This document shows, in pieces, positions 50,676 to 59,502 of a DNA stretch of 64,000 nucleotides. This stretch comes from Chersky-840 sp963848335 (GTDB lineage: Bacteria > Actinomycetota > Acidimicrobiia > Acidimicrobiales > UBA8190): contig CAWKDD010000004.1 in NCBI GenBank assembly GCA_963848335.1, positions 62,001 to 126,000 on the forward strand, written 5' to 3'. The translations under genes and the position numbers were made by a program. Position 1 is the stretch's first letter. Each line of letters opens with the position of its first letter. Below the pieces are notes generated by a model, which saw only the letters and a program-made list of their open reading frames with translations, did not search any database and had not been told where the DNA came from.

Positions 50676-52107
50676 ATGCCGCCTCTCCCCCCACCCCACG
50701 AGGTCGACGTCCCCGTCGTGCAGCTCGCCCGCCTGCGGCCCCTGATCGGGGAAGGGCGATACGCCGAGCTGATGGCCGAAGCAGCTCGGACGCGGGTCGC
50801 GCTCCGGGGATCCACGGTGTGGAACGTGAGCTCGACGGCCACCGGTGGCGGGGTGGCAGAGATGTTGCAAGTGCTCGTCGGCTACATCCTCGGCGTCGGC
50901 GTAGCGGTCCGCTGGCTCGTCATCGCCGGAGACCGCGGAATTCTTCGCGGTGACAAAACGCATCCACAACCGTCTTCACGGCGTCGCCGGCGACGGAGGC
51001 AACCTCGGCCCCGAGGAGGCCAGTTCCTACGGGGCGGTGCAGGAAGTCAACGCCGAGGCGATCGTGACCCACATCCGACCCGGCGACATCGTCCTCCTCC
51101 ACGATCCTCAGACCGCCGGGCTCGCCGCCCCCTTGAAAGCCTGGGGAGCGACGGTGCTGTGGCGCTGTCACGTCGGTACGGAATCGGCGAACCGTTGGAC
51201 TGAGGAGGCGTGGGCCTTCCTGCGTCCGCATCTGGCGGAGTGCGACGGCTTCGTCTTCACCCGCCGGGACTACGTGCCGGCCTGGATCCCCATGGAGCGG
51301 GTGTCGATCATACCGCCCTCGATCGACCCCTTCTCACCCAAGAATCAGGACCTCTCGGCCGACGAGGGGATGCGAATCCTGGCAACCATGGGGGTGTTCG
51401 GCGGGGCAGCGACCACTGCGGCGGCATTCACCCGTCGTGACGGCTCGGCAGGCTCGGTGAGCCGCCACGCATCGGTGTGGGCCGATGCGCCTCTCGACCC
51501 CGATGTCCCGCTGGTGGTCCAGGTGTCGCGCTGGGACCGCCTGAAGGACATGGCCGGGGTCATGGCCGGATTCGCGGCGCGGGTGCCTGTCGCCAGCAAC
51601 GCCCAGCTCGCCCTGGTGGGCCCCGCCGTCGAGCACGTCAGTGACGACCCCGAAGGCCGTGAGGTCCTCGAACAGTGCATCGAGGAGTGGGGTCTCCTTC
51701 CTCCCGAGCGCCGGCGTCGGATCCGACTGGTGGTGCTCCCCATGGACGACCGCGACGAGAACGCGGCGATGGTCAACGCATTGCAGCGACACGCCACCGT
51801 CATCGTCCAGAAGAGCCTGGCCGAGGGCTTCGGCCTCACCGTGGCCGAGGGCATGTGGAAGGCCAAGGCGGTCCTGGCTTCGGCTGTGGGCGGCATCGTC
51901 GACCAGGTGACACCGGGGACGGGCGTGCTCCTCGCCGACCCCCGCGACCTCGACGGGTTCGGAGACGCACTGGTGGCGCTCCTGGACCGCCCCGAGGAGG
52001 TGGCACGGCTCGGGGGCAACGCCCGGCGCCACGTCCTGGAGAGCTTCGTCGGCGACAAGCACCTCATGCAGTACGGCGTACTGATGGAACGGTTGAAGGC
52101 TCCCTGA
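50676..52107 (+). pseudogene. treT: GT4-family glycosyltransferase, trehalose synthase (TreT)-like, one frameshift
   Basis: About 476 aa if repaired. N-terminal 'VALRGSTVWNVSSTATGGGVAEML' and 'VRWLVIAGD' lead into 'FFAVTKRIHNRLHGVAGDGG' after a one-base insertion at about 50940. The GT-B C-terminal domain has 'VVQVSRWDRLKDMAGVMAGF', 'VIVQKSLAEGFGLTVAEGMWK' with the donor-binding Glu, and 'VGGIVDQV'. This resembles TreT, which joins NDP-glucose and glucose to trehalose. A beta-phosphoglucomutase-like HAD gene lies nearby, compatible with trehalose or glucan metabolism. Confidence 0.78.
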
Positions 52108-52112
52108 GCCTC

Positions 52113-52601
52113 TCAGTGGGCGGGAGCGGTCGCCGTCGAGGCGGGGTTCCGGTGGCCGACGGCCCGACCAGCCGGGTCGTCGAACCCGTCCAGCGGGAAG
52201 CGCCGGCCGGTCACCACGTCCAGGCGGACCTCGAACCGCATGCTCCCGGGTACGGGGACCAGCGGGGTCGGGGAGACGTCGGCGCCCGGCACGGAACCCG
52301 ATTCCTCCACGGGCGTGGCCAGGCCGCGCACGAGCACGCTCCACGCCTCGCGGGCGTCACGGTCCACGTGGTCGACCTCGAAGGCCACGAGCGTGCCCGC
52401 AATGACATCGGTCAGGTGGCCCGGCCCGAGACGTACGACGATCTGGTGATCGTGGTAGGTGAAGTTCACCGGCTGGACCAAGGGTGCCTGGTCGGTCGAG
52501 ACGGCCAGGCGTCCCGTGAGGCCCCTCTTGCCCGCCGTAGCGAGCAACCTGGCACACTCGGCAAGGGGGAGCACCTCTGATCCACGTTGGTCGGTCCACA
52601 T
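52113..52601 (-). CDS. Pyridoxamine 5'-phosphate oxidase-like (FMN split-barrel) protein
   Basis: 162 aa from the ATG at 52601; a further in-frame ATG at 52631 is possible. 'ECARLLATAGKRGLTGRLAVSTDQAPLVQPVNFTYHD' (pieces 'GRLAVSTDQAPLVQPVNF', 'HLTDVIAGTLVAFEVDHVD') and 'REAWSVLVRGLATPV' match the nitroimidazole-resistance-like split-barrel group. Such proteins bind FMN, F420 or heme. M. tuberculosis has a similar protein in its DevR regulon (Rv0080, from memory). A DevR-box-like palindrome lies 36-49 nt upstream of this start. Confidence 0.8.
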   Translation of the reverse strand: MWTDQRGSEVLPLAECARLLATAGKRGLTGRLAVSTDQAPLVQPVNFTYHDHQIVVRLGPGHLTDVIAGTLVAFEVDHVDRDAREAWSVLVRGLATPVEESGSVPGADVSPTPLVPVPGSMRFEVRLDVVTGRRFPLDGFDDPAGRAVGHRNPASTATAPAH

Positions 52602-52636
52602 AGGAAAATCGTCGCACGACCGGAGCGGCATACCTA

Positions 52637-52650
52637 GGGCCTTTGGTCCC
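52637..52650. promoter_or_regulatory. DevR/DosR-box-like palindrome GGGCCTTTGGTCCC
   Basis: Same 14-mer as at 30230, 12 of 14 to the DevR core consensus. It lies in the 89-nt gap between the HAD and PNPOx-like genes at the distance where DevR boxes sit in promoters; GATTTT just before the ATG could be the -10 of a leaderless transcript. Confidence 0.6.
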
Positions 52651-52690
52651 TGTCATGCTGGGCCGGGCCCTGCCCCGTGACGACGGCCCG

Positions 52691-53461
52691 TCAGCGCTGG
52701 CGGGGCTCGGCGGGCTCAGGAGCCCGGGCCGGGTCCAGGAGCTCGCTCAGATCGGCCACCACCACGTCGGCGCCCGCCCGGGTGAGAGCCTCGGTGTTAG
52801 CCCGCCGGGCCACCCCGACGACCAGCGCGAAGCCACCCGCGTGACCGGCCGTGACTCCGGCCGGGGCGTCCTCGACGACGGCGGCTCGGGACGGTCGGGC
52901 GCCGAGCTGGGTGGCGGCGTAAAGGAACGTGTCTGGGGCCGGCTTGCCCTGAAGGTGCTGCTCCCTGGCCACGTTGCCATCTACGACGACGTCGAAGAGG
53001 TCGGTGATGTGCGCGGCGGCGAGCACCGCTGCACAGTTCTCGCTCGCCGACACCACCGCTATGCGGCGCCCGGCGGCACGAAGGTGTTTGACCAAGGCCA
53101 CCGATCCGGGGAACACCGTCACCATCCCGGCCAGGCGTTCGAGCACGAGCGCGTTCTTGCGGTTCCCTACCCCGCTGACCGTCTCCCGGTCGGGAGGGTC
53201 GGAACGTCGGCCCTCGGCGAGGACGATCCCCCTCGAGGCGAGGAAATCCCTGACGCCGTCGTACCGAGGCTTGCCGTCGACGTAGCGCTCGTAGTCTTCG
53301 ACCGGGTCGAAGGCCCGGTAATCCCCGCCACCGGCCCTGCGTGCCAAGAATTCGTCGAACGTCTCCTTCCAGGCCGCGGCGTGCACACGTGCGGTGTCGG
53401 TCAGCACCCCGTCGAGGTCGAAGAGCCAGGCGTCGAGGTCGACATCCACGCCGACGGGCAT
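52691..53461 (-). CDS. HAD-superfamily phosphatase/beta-phosphoglucomutase-like
   Basis: 256 aa. HAD motif I 'WLFDLDGVLTDTARVHAAAW', cap domain 'YERYVDGKPRYDGVRDFLASRGI' (typical of beta-phosphoglucomutase), motif II 'AVVSASENC', Lys motif 'GKPAPDTFLYAA', motif IV 'VVEDAPAGVTAG'. The 'YVDGKPRYDGV' stretch also occurs in the N-terminal part of mycobacterial OtsB1 (Rv2006). Likely converts beta-glucose-1-phosphate to glucose-6-phosphate or dephosphorylates a sugar phosphate, useful with the TreT-like enzyme nearby. Confidence 0.88.
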   Translation of the reverse strand: MPVGVDVDLDAWLFDLDGVLTDTARVHAAAWKETFDEFLARRAGGGDYRAFDPVEDYERYVDGKPRYDGVRDFLASRGIVLAEGRRSDPPDRETVSGVGNRKNALVLERLAGMVTVFPGSVALVKHLRAAGRRIAVVSASENCAAVLAAAHITDLFDVVVDGNVAREQHLQGKPAPDTFLYAATQLGARPSRAAVVEDAPAGVTAGHAGGFALVVGVARRANTEALTRAGADVVVADLSELLDPARAPEPAEPRQR

Positions 53462-53520
53462 GTCAGAGCGCCACCGGCGGTGCGTGGACGACGTGAGGGG
53501 CGTACCTGCGCACGGGGCAA

Positions 53521-53892
53521 TCAGCCGTCGATGTCGTAGGCGGTGGCGTGCTTAGGCTGGTAGAGGCCGATCTCTCCGGCCCCGGGCACCCGAAGTCGGG
53601 TGAGGAGACCGAAGCCCTGGTCCTCGACGGGCGTGGTGAACTCGACACCCTTACCGGTCAGCTCTGCCACAGTGGCCTCGACGTCCTCACACATGAGGTA
53701 CATCTCGTGGTGTCCGCTCGGCGCGCCGGTGTCCGGGTCGGCCGGGTGCACCCCGAGCTCTGCCGGCGGCAGTTTGAAGATGAGCCAGCCGCCGTGGGCA
53801 TCCACATACGGAAGCTCGAGCACGTCCCGCAGAAAGGCCCGGGCCTTGTCGGCGTCCTCGGCGAAGACGATGGCATGGGTGCCAGTGATCAT
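53521..53892 (-). CDS. VOC/glyoxalase-family protein
   Basis: 123 aa from the ATG at 53892. 'THAIVFAEDADKARAFLRDVLELPYVDAHGGWLIFKLP' (pieces 'ADKARAFLRDVLELP', 'GHHEMYLMCEDVEATVAEL') and 'GFGLLTRLRVPGAGEIGLYQP' give the beta-alpha-beta-beta-beta repeat of vicinal-oxygen-chelate proteins, with His and Glu candidates for metal binding. Substrate unknown. The upstream 60 bp are a CCGGCCAC tandem repeat. Confidence 0.85.
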   Translation of the reverse strand: MITGTHAIVFAEDADKARAFLRDVLELPYVDAHGGWLIFKLPPAELGVHPADPDTGAPSGHHEMYLMCEDVEATVAELTGKGVEFTTPVEDQGFGLLTRLRVPGAGEIGLYQPKHATAYDIDG

Positions 53893-53895
53893 CGC

Positions 53896-53955
53896 CCCAT
53901 GCTGCCACCGGCCACCGGCCACGGCCACCGGCCACGGCCACCGGCCACCACCGCC
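53896..53955. repeat. CCACCGGCCACGG tandem repeat
   Basis: Four to five imperfect 7-14-bp units of CCACCGGCCA(CGG) directly upstream of the VOC gene's start. Low complexity; likely slippage-prone. Confidence 0.85.
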
Positions 53956-54105
53956 ACCGGCAAATGGGCACTGGTCAGGTGATGATCGTGCCGGGATTCC
54001 GTCGGCAGACGGCCATTCGGCCCTACCGAAGGTCCGGTCCCAGAGGACAACCTTCAAGGTGACCGAGGGTCCCGATCGGGGCCGAGCCATACCGAAGGGA
54101 GGACC

Positions 54106-54186
54106 ATGACGATCTCGCTGGGCACGGCCGTCCTCGTCGGGTCCCCTGGCGGTCGGGCCGGTGCTCCACCGGTGGTGGTCCCGTGA
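54106..54186 (+). CDS. Putative 26-aa leader peptide of the ABC exporter operon
   Basis: ATG at 54106 sits 5 nt after a strong AAGGGAGGA site and encodes MTISLGTAVLVGSPGG followed by ten more residues. Its TGA overlaps the GTG start of the permease gene (GTGA), the same coupling used elsewhere in the window. The permease GTG has no ribosome site of its own, so this short frame may load ribosomes onto it. Alternatively it is the degraded end of a larger gene. Confidence 0.5.
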   Translation: MTISLGTAVLVGSPGGRAGAPPVVVP

Positions 54187-55301
54187 GCTTCCTGCAGTTC
54201 GCGTTCTGGAACATCTGGTCCAAAAAGGCCAGGTCCTTCGGGCTCGTCCTGGCCATCGCCTTCGCCGTCATGACCGTTGTGACCCTCGCTGTCACGAGCA
54301 GCGGCCTCGAGCAGTCGGCAGCGGCGATCATCTCCGTGGGCAAGGCCGACTTCACGGTGGCTCAGAAGGGTGCTGCCGACCTCCTGGCCAGCACGATCGA
54401 CCAGGGCGAGCTCACCCGTCTGAAGCAGATCCCCGGCGTGGGGTCGACGGTGGGCGTGCTCGTCGAGACCGAGCACCTGAGCGCATCGACGCCGGTGTTC
54501 ATCGAGATCGGGATCGCCCCGTCCGACCTTGCCCCTTTCGGCGTGACGATCGTGGCGGGCCACGCCTATGGCGCCACGGCGACCAACCAGGTCATGGTCG
54601 GCTGGCGCGCCGCGTCCACCTTCAATCTCCACGTCGGCTCCCGTTTCCATGCCAACGGCACCTGGAACACCGTCACCGGGATCTTCTCCACCGGGAACAG
54701 CTTCGGTGACTCGGGGGCCATGTTCCCCCTCCCGGCCGTTCAGGGGTACAACCGCGTCCCGGGCCTCGTGACCATGGTGTTCGTGAAAGATGTCAAGGGC
54801 GTAGCCCCAGCCACGGTGGCCCACCGGATCGACACGAACATGCCCGAGCTCACGACCATTCGCACCGCGTCCCAGTTCGGGCGGGCCGACCGCAATCTCG
54901 TCTATCTCAAGGCCGCCGTGACCGGCAGCACGGTCTTGGCCGTGCTGATCGGCGCCGTCATCGTCGGCAACACGATGTTGTTGTCCGTGTTCGAGCGGAC
55001 CCGCGAACTCGGGCTTCTGCGAGCCATCGGATGGACCCGGCGACGCATGGTGGGTCTGCTCCTCGGTGAGAACATGGCCCTCGCCCTTCTGGGGGCGATC
55101 ATCGGCGTGGCTCTGGCGTTCGTGGTGACCAGCCTGCTCGAGCAACTGCCCGCGCTCAAGGGGATCCTCCACGCCAACTACACGTCGGGAGCCTTCTGGA
55201 GGGCGCTGTACACCGCCTTGGGCATGACCCTGATCGGTGGCCTCTATCCGGCTACCCGTGCCGCGCTGCTGTCCCCGCTGAAGGCGCTCAGCTATGAGTG
55301 A
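54183..55301 (+). CDS. ABC transporter permease (FtsX/MacB type)
   Basis: 372 aa, GTG start. One N-terminal helix ('SFGLVLAIAFAVMTVVTLAVT'), an extracytoplasmic MacB-like domain (about residues 45-240), then three helices at the C-terminus including 'NTMLLSVFERTRELGLLRAIGWTRRRM', the conserved FtsX-like loop. Works with the ATPase encoded next (8-nt overlap) as an exporter or mechanotransmitter for lipids, peptides or drugs. Confidence 0.9.
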   Translation: MSFLQFAFWNIWSKKARSFGLVLAIAFAVMTVVTLAVTSSGLEQSAAAIISVGKADFTVAQKGAADLLASTIDQGELTRLKQIPGVGSTVGVLVETEHLSASTPVFIEIGIAPSDLAPFGVTIVAGHAYGATATNQVMVGWRAASTFNLHVGSRFHANGTWNTVTGIFSTGNSFGDSGAMFPLPAVQGYNRVPGLVTMVFVKDVKGVAPATVAHRIDTNMPELTTIRTASQFGRADRNLVYLKAAVTGSTVLAVLIGAVIVGNTMLLSVFERTRELGLLRAIGWTRRRMVGLLLGENMALALLGAIIGVALAFVVTSLLEQLPALKGILHANYTSGAFWRALYTALGMTLIGGLYPATRAALLSPLKALSYE

Positions 55302-56022
55302 TGTGCCGGTCTCGGGTGATGCCCTGACGATGCACGACCCGTCGGCCCAAGTGGTGCCCGCCATCGAGCTTCGCGACGTCGTCAAGGTCTACGAGGGTGG
55401 TGTCCGAGCTCTCGACGGTGTCGATCTCGTCGTCGAGGAGGGGGAGTTCGTCGCCATCACGGGGCCGTCGGGCTGTGGGAAGTCCACCTTGCTGCACCTC
55501 GTGGCTGCCCTCGACACCCCGACGTCGGGCACCGTCCTCGTCGACGGTCAGGATTTGAATCGCATCCACGACCTGAGTCGTTTCCGACGCGAGCAGGTCG
55601 GCCTGGTGTTCCAGCTCCACAACCTCCTCCCCCAGGTGTCGGTGCGCGCCAACATCGAGGTGGCGATGTTCGGGACCCGGCGCTCTCCTCGGAGCCGCCG
55701 CGACCGGGCGCTCGAATTGGTCCAGGAGATGGACCTGGGTGGCCGGGAGGACCGGCTGCCCACCAGGCTTTCGGGGGGAGAACGCCAGCGTGTGGCGATC
55801 GCCCGGGCACTGGCCAACGAACCCAGGCTTCTCCTCGCCGACGAGCCCACCGGAAATCTGGATGCCGCCTCGGTGGACAGGATGATCGGGGTGTTGCACC
55901 AACTGCACACGACCGGTGTGACGATTCTTCTCGTGACCCACGACCATTCCGTCGCCCAGGCGGCGCAGCGCACTGTCTTCATGCGCGACGGTCGGATCGT
56001 CGAGAATGTCGATGCCAGGTAG
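55294..56022 (+). CDS. ABC transporter ATP-binding protein (LolD/MacB-like)
   Basis: 242 aa. Walker A 'GPSGCGKSTLLHLVAALD', Q-loop 'VGLVFQLHNLLP', signature 'RLSGGERQRVAIARALANEP', Walker B 'LLLADEPTGNLD', H-loop 'TILLVTHDHS'. Complete and typical of MacB/LolD-type ATPases. Pairs with the upstream permease. The decayed DHA2 transporter begins right after it. Confidence 0.97.
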   Translation: MSDVPVSGDALTMHDPSAQVVPAIELRDVVKVYEGGVRALDGVDLVVEEGEFVAITGPSGCGKSTLLHLVAALDTPTSGTVLVDGQDLNRIHDLSRFRREQVGLVFQLHNLLPQVSVRANIEVAMFGTRRSPRSRRDRALELVQEMDLGGREDRLPTRLSGGERQRVAIARALANEPRLLLADEPTGNLDAASVDRMIGVLHQLHTTGVTILLVTHDHSVAQAAQRTVFMRDGRIVENVDAR

Positions 56023-56326
56023 CGATTCGCCGGGGATCGATCTTCCCAACTCAATCGGTGCTGTTCGCCGTGGACGAGTCGCAGGCCCCGTTTGCTCCGG
56101 GAATGTTTCGCCGGGACGGCGTGCCCTTGTCCTCGCGGTGCTGTGCATCAGCCTCCTCATCGTCAGCCTCGACAACACCATCCTCAACGTGGCGCTTCCG
56201 ACCATCGTTCGGAGCATGCACGCGTCGTCGAGTGAGCTGCAGTAGATCGTCGACGCCTACGCGGTCGTCTTCGCCGGACTGTTGCTCGTAGCCGGCAGCC
56301 TCGGCGCCGGCTGGGTCGCAAATGGG

Positions 56327-57562
56327 TGTGGCCTCAAGGGATCAACGCAACACCCTCGCTGAATGGCAGAAGCTGTGACGGCGACCTGGGAGGTTGTGTG
56401 ATGACATGGAGGCCGTTTTCCGAGGCTGAGAGAGCGGAGATCTGGGACTCGATCGAACGGGGCGAGTCGTTCCGGGTGATCGGTCGTCGACTCGGTCGAG
56501 CCCACGGCTCGATCCGGACCTTCCTGGTGGACAACGCTGGCCGCCGTCCGCGGCCGCCGGGGAGCTCGGACCTGCGTCTCACACTGGCCGAACGTGAGGA
56601 GATCTCGAGGGGCCTGGCCGGAGGCCTTTCGTTGCGGGCCATCGCGGCGGGGATGGGCCGGGCACCGTCGACGGTGTGCCGGGAGGTGAACACAAACGGC
56701 GGCCGGGCGAGCTACCGGGCCCTTCACGCTGACCGGTCCGCCCGGCGCCGGGCCCGGCGTCCGAAGGTCGCCAAGCTGGCCGGCTGCCCCCGTCTGCGTC
56801 GGGTCGTCGAGGCCGGTCTCGAGAACTTCTGGTCCCCGGAGCAGATCTCGGCGTGGTTGGCTCTCGAGCATCCAGACGACCCGGAGATGCAGGTGAGCCA
56901 CGAGACCATCTACATGTCGTTGTTCGTCCAGGGCAGAGGCGCCCTCCGCCAGGAGCTGCACCAATGCCTGCGGACCGGGCGGGCGCTACGCCGGCCCAAA
57001 GGTCGCACCAAGGGTGGGTTTGGCCAGGGCCAGATCACCAACATGGTCATGATCTCCGAGCGTCCTGCCGAGGTGGAGGACCGCGCCGTGCCCGGGCACT
57101 GGGAGGGGGATCTCATCTTTGGCCGGCGCTTGACCACCGTCGGCACCGTGGTCGAGCGCTCGACGCGCTACGTCATGCTCTTCGCCCTCCCGAACGGCCA
57201 CAGTGCCGAGGCGGTGCGCACGGCCATGGCCAAGAGGATCCGCTCGCTTCCCACCGAGCTTCGTCGCTCGCTCACCTGGGACCAGGGCAAGGAGATGGCA
57301 GAGCACGTCAAGTTCACCATCGACACCGGCCTCCAGGTCTACTTCTGCGATCCCAAGTCGCCCTGGCAACGCGGCAGCAACGAGAACACCAACGGTCTGC
57401 TTCGTCAGTACCTGCCCAAGAGTACGGACATGTCGACTGTGACGCAGTCGCAGCTCAACGCCATCGCTCGATCACTCAACGGACGGCCTCGACAGACACT
57501 CGGATGGATGTCACCATCTGAAGCATTCAGCGGGGTTGTTGCGATGACCGGCTGAGGCCACA
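56327..57562 (+). mobile_element. IS30-family insertion sequence, 1,236 bp, complete
   Basis: Terminal inverted repeats of 39 bp at 56327-56365 and 57524-57562, both starting TGTGGCCTCA, 32 of 39 positions matching. Flanking GG (56325-56326 and 57563-57564) is a 2-bp target duplication; removing the element and one GG rejoins the MFS reading 'GRKW|VFMAGLL'. One transposase gene fills it, and the right repeat overlaps its last codons. It looks intact and possibly still mobile. Confidence 0.92.
56401..57555 (+). CDS. IS30-family transposase
   Basis: 384 aa from an ATG at 56401. The N-terminal helix-turn-helix parts ('SFRVIGRRLGRAHGSIRTF', 'LSLRAIAAGMGRAPSTVCREV') bind the ends. The IS30 DDE catalytic triad is visible: Asp in 'HWEGDLIFGR', Asp in 'LTWDQGKEMAEH', Glu in 'RGSNENTNGLLRQYLPK'. 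Cut-and-copy activity through a circle intermediate is known for IS30. No frameshift or stop is seen, so the enzyme should be active. Confidence 0.96.
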   Translation: MTWRPFSEAERAEIWDSIERGESFRVIGRRLGRAHGSIRTFLVDNAGRRPRPPGSSDLRLTLAEREEISRGLAGGLSLRAIAAGMGRAPSTVCREVNTNGGRASYRALHADRSARRRARRPKVAKLAGCPRLRRVVEAGLENFWSPEQISAWLALEHPDDPEMQVSHETIYMSLFVQGRGALRQELHQCLRTGRALRRPKGRTKGGFGQGQITNMVMISERPAEVEDRAVPGHWEGDLIFGRRLTTVGTVVERSTRYVMLFALPNGHSAEAVRTAMAKRIRSLPTELRRSLTWDQGKEMAEHVKFTIDTGLQVYFCDPKSPWQRGSNENTNGLLRQYLPKSTDMSTVTQSQLNAIARSLNGRPRQTLGWMSPSEAFSGVVAMTG

Positions 57563-58259
57563 GGTCTTCATGGCGGGGCTGCTCGTCTTCGCCGCCGGAT
57601 CGGCCACTTCCGCCTTTTCGGACACACCGGATCGGCTGATCGCGGCGCGGGCCTTCATGGGGATCGGCGCCGCTGCCATCATGCCTTCGACACTGTCGAT
57701 TCTCACCAACGTGTTCACCGAGGCCGAGAGCCGGGCCCGGGCGATCGGGTTCTGGTCGGGCACCACAGGGCTGGATGTCGCCATCGGACCGGTGGCCGGT
57801 GGATGGCTGTTGTCGCATTACTGGTGGGGATCGGTGTTCCTCGTCGAGGTCCCCATCGCTCTGGGCGGGCTGTTGGGCCGCCATATGGATCGTGCCCAAC
57901 TCCAAGAACCCGGTGAGCAAACGACCCGACCCCGTGGGGGCTGTGCTGTCCATCCTCGCCCTGGGCCTGCTTCAGTGGGTGCCGGAGTCGATCTCGAGCC
58001 TGATCACCGGCTCTCTGGACTGGCCCAGCTGGCGCGAGCGTCGTTCGTGAGCGGGATGGGGCTGGCCGGCACCGTCGGAGCAGTCGTCGTCGGGGCCGCG
58101 GCCCTGGGCGTCCTGGTCTTTCTGCCCAACCGGGCGGCTCCGGCCCCGCCCGAAGAGGGGCCGGTGGGCAACGAGGTGCCCGTCGACGCTGATCCTCACG
58201 GCGTCGACATCTGAGTCCTGCCGGTTGCCCTTCGACCGGCACACGCGGCCGGCGCGGGG

Positions 58260-58706
58260 TCAGCCCCGGTCGTGGAGTACGAGGACGGGGCAATGTGCGT
58301 TGGTGACGCAGTGTTCGCTCACCGACCCCAGCAACATGCCCGCGAACTCGCCGTGACCCCTGCTGCCGACGACGAGGAGGTCCGCACCACGTGATGCCTC
58401 CACCAGCGCCGGTGCGGCGTGGTGTCGGACGACGACAGGCCGGACGACGAGGCCGGGATGGGCATCGTGGACCGTCTTGAGGACATCGTCGAGGACGGCA
58501 CGGGCGTCGGCCTCCGGGTCGTACCCGGTCGGGACGACGAGATTGACCCCGTAGGTGTTGGGCCACTCCCATGTGGTGACCACCTCGAGGACCGACCCCG
58601 TGAGCTCCGCCTGCTGTGCCGCCCAGTTCAGAGCGGCCACAGAGCACGTCGAGCCGTCGACCCCGACGACGATTCGATGGGTGGGTTCTGCCTGTGTATT
58701 CGACAC
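58260..58706 (-). CDS. Universal stress protein (UspA family)
   Basis: 148 aa from a GTG at 58706 with AAAGGAGG 7 nt upstream. 'RIVVGVDGSTCSVAALNWAAQQAE', 'LLVVGSRGHGEFAGMLLGSVSEHC' and 'CPVLVL' give the ATP-binding G-2x-G-9x-G(S) motif, so the ATP-binding subclass. In mycobacteria several such proteins (e.g. Rv3134c next to devRS) are in the DevR regulon; here one lies 1.1 kb from a DevS-like kinase. Probably a hypoxia/starvation survival protein. Confidence 0.95.
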   Translation of the reverse strand: MSNTQAEPTHRIVVGVDGSTCSVAALNWAAQQAELTGSVLEVVTTWEWPNTYGVNLVVPTGYDPEADARAVLDDVLKTVHDAHPGLVVRPVVVRHHAAPALVEASRGADLLVVGSRGHGEFAGMLLGSVSEHCVTNAHCPVLVLHDRG

Positions 58707-58827
58707 ATCTGCCTCCTTTCCGGATCGGATGACCGCCCCCCTTGGATCCGACCGTTCCCGCCGGACCCGACCGACTGCGGATCGGCGACTGGCCCGGTGC
58801 AGCGCAGTGCTCGGTTCGGGCATGACA

Positions 58828-58859
58828 CCGGCGGGGCGTCGCATGCGACGCCCCGCCGG
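58828..58859. terminator. Perfect 32-bp palindrome between the membrane-protein and USP genes
   Basis: CCGGCGGGGCGTCGCA followed immediately by its exact reverse complement. It lies 38 nt after the stop of the leftward membrane protein gene and upstream of the USP gene. It would form a very stable hairpin in RNA without a U-tract, compatible with an actinobacterial terminator. Confidence 0.7.
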
Positions 58860-58896
58860 ACAATCGGGCCCAGCCCTTTCAGGCCAGCCCCCGGTG

Positions 58897-59502
58897 TCAC
58901 ACCGTGACCGGAACCTTGTCCACGGTGTGTGCCTTGGGGAATTCCTGGTCCTCGGGCACCCGGCGCAAGTGGACCACGCCGATGAGCGTGAGCACGAGCA
59001 TGAGGCCCGCCAGCACGAAGGACACGATGGACGCCACCAGCGCGATCTGGCCGAAGGTCCAGAAGGCGTACGCCTCGAGGAGCAGGCCACGAAGTGTGGT
59101 GCCCTTGAAGACCGTCTCCACCTGACCCGCCAGCTTGGTGTTGGTCGGATCCGCGATGGACGCTGCGCTCAGCTGTGCGTAGGTCTTGCCCCCGCCGATC
59201 TCCTGCAGGTGGTAGGCGATGAAGTGATCCGCGTACGCCTCGGCTTGCTGACCGGTGGTCAAGGGCTGCCCTGCGTACTTCTCGATGTAGGGGATCATCA
59301 CCGGCTCGATCTCGGTCCCGACCTTGGCATGGGCGAACGCCGCCCGGGGTGGGAAGGTGATCTGCTGCTGGGCGAGCTGGTTGTGGACGTTGCTGTTGGC
59401 GAAGCTGTAGCCCCACAGACCAAGTCCCCCGGCGGCGAGCAGCACGACGACAAGGACTGCGCCGCCCGCCGTGAGGATCATGTCGAACGTCTTGCGCCGC
59501 AT
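58897..59502 (-). CDS. Conserved actinobacterial membrane protein of unknown function
   Basis: 201 aa, ATG at 59502 behind AAAAGGAG. Two or three helices: 'LTAGGAVLVVVLLAAGGLGLWG' near the N-terminus, and a pair near the C-terminus ('WTFGQIALVASIVSFVLAGLMLVLTLIGVVHL'-type, about residues 145-175). Between them an extracytoplasmic domain of about 110 residues ('FPPRAAFAHAKVGTEIEPVMIPYIEKYAGQPLTTGQQAEAYADHFI' in part) recurs in many actinobacteria; I know no function. Upstream are tandem GTCCC half-sites. Confidence 0.7.
   Translation of the reverse strand: MRRKTFDMILTAGGAVLVVVLLAAGGLGLWGYSFANSNVHNQLAQQQITFPPRAAFAHAKVGTEIEPVMIPYIEKYAGQPLTTGQQAEAYADHFIAYHLQEIGGGKTYAQLSAASIADPTNTKLAGQVETVFKGTTLRGLLLEAYAFWTFGQIALVASIVSFVLAGLMLVLTLIGVVHLRRVPEDQEFPKAHTVDKVPVTV

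Larger units (their letters stand above)
56058..58214 (+). pseudogene. DHA2 (EmrB/QacA-like) MFS transporter remnant, split by IS30
   Basis: The 5' part reads 'VLAVLCISLLIVSLDNTILNVALPTIVRSM' (in pieces 'VSLDNTILNVALP') and hits TAG at 56243-56245 exactly where the family has Trp in 'LQWIVDAYAVVFAGLLLVAGSLG', so a Trp-to-stop change. A base is missing in the following Asp codon. The IS30 element then interrupts it; beyond it the gene resumes at 'VFMAGLLVFAAGSATSAF' and 'FMGIGAAAIMPSTLSILTN', shifts frame again near 57860, and ends at 58214 with only the last helix. Helices about 7-13 are deleted. Clearly non-functional. Confidence 0.9.

Noticed and set aside
56326..57555. Transposase start at 56326
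   Set aside because: That start precedes the left inverted repeat boundary (56327); the ATG at 56401 lies inside the element and begins the conserved protein.
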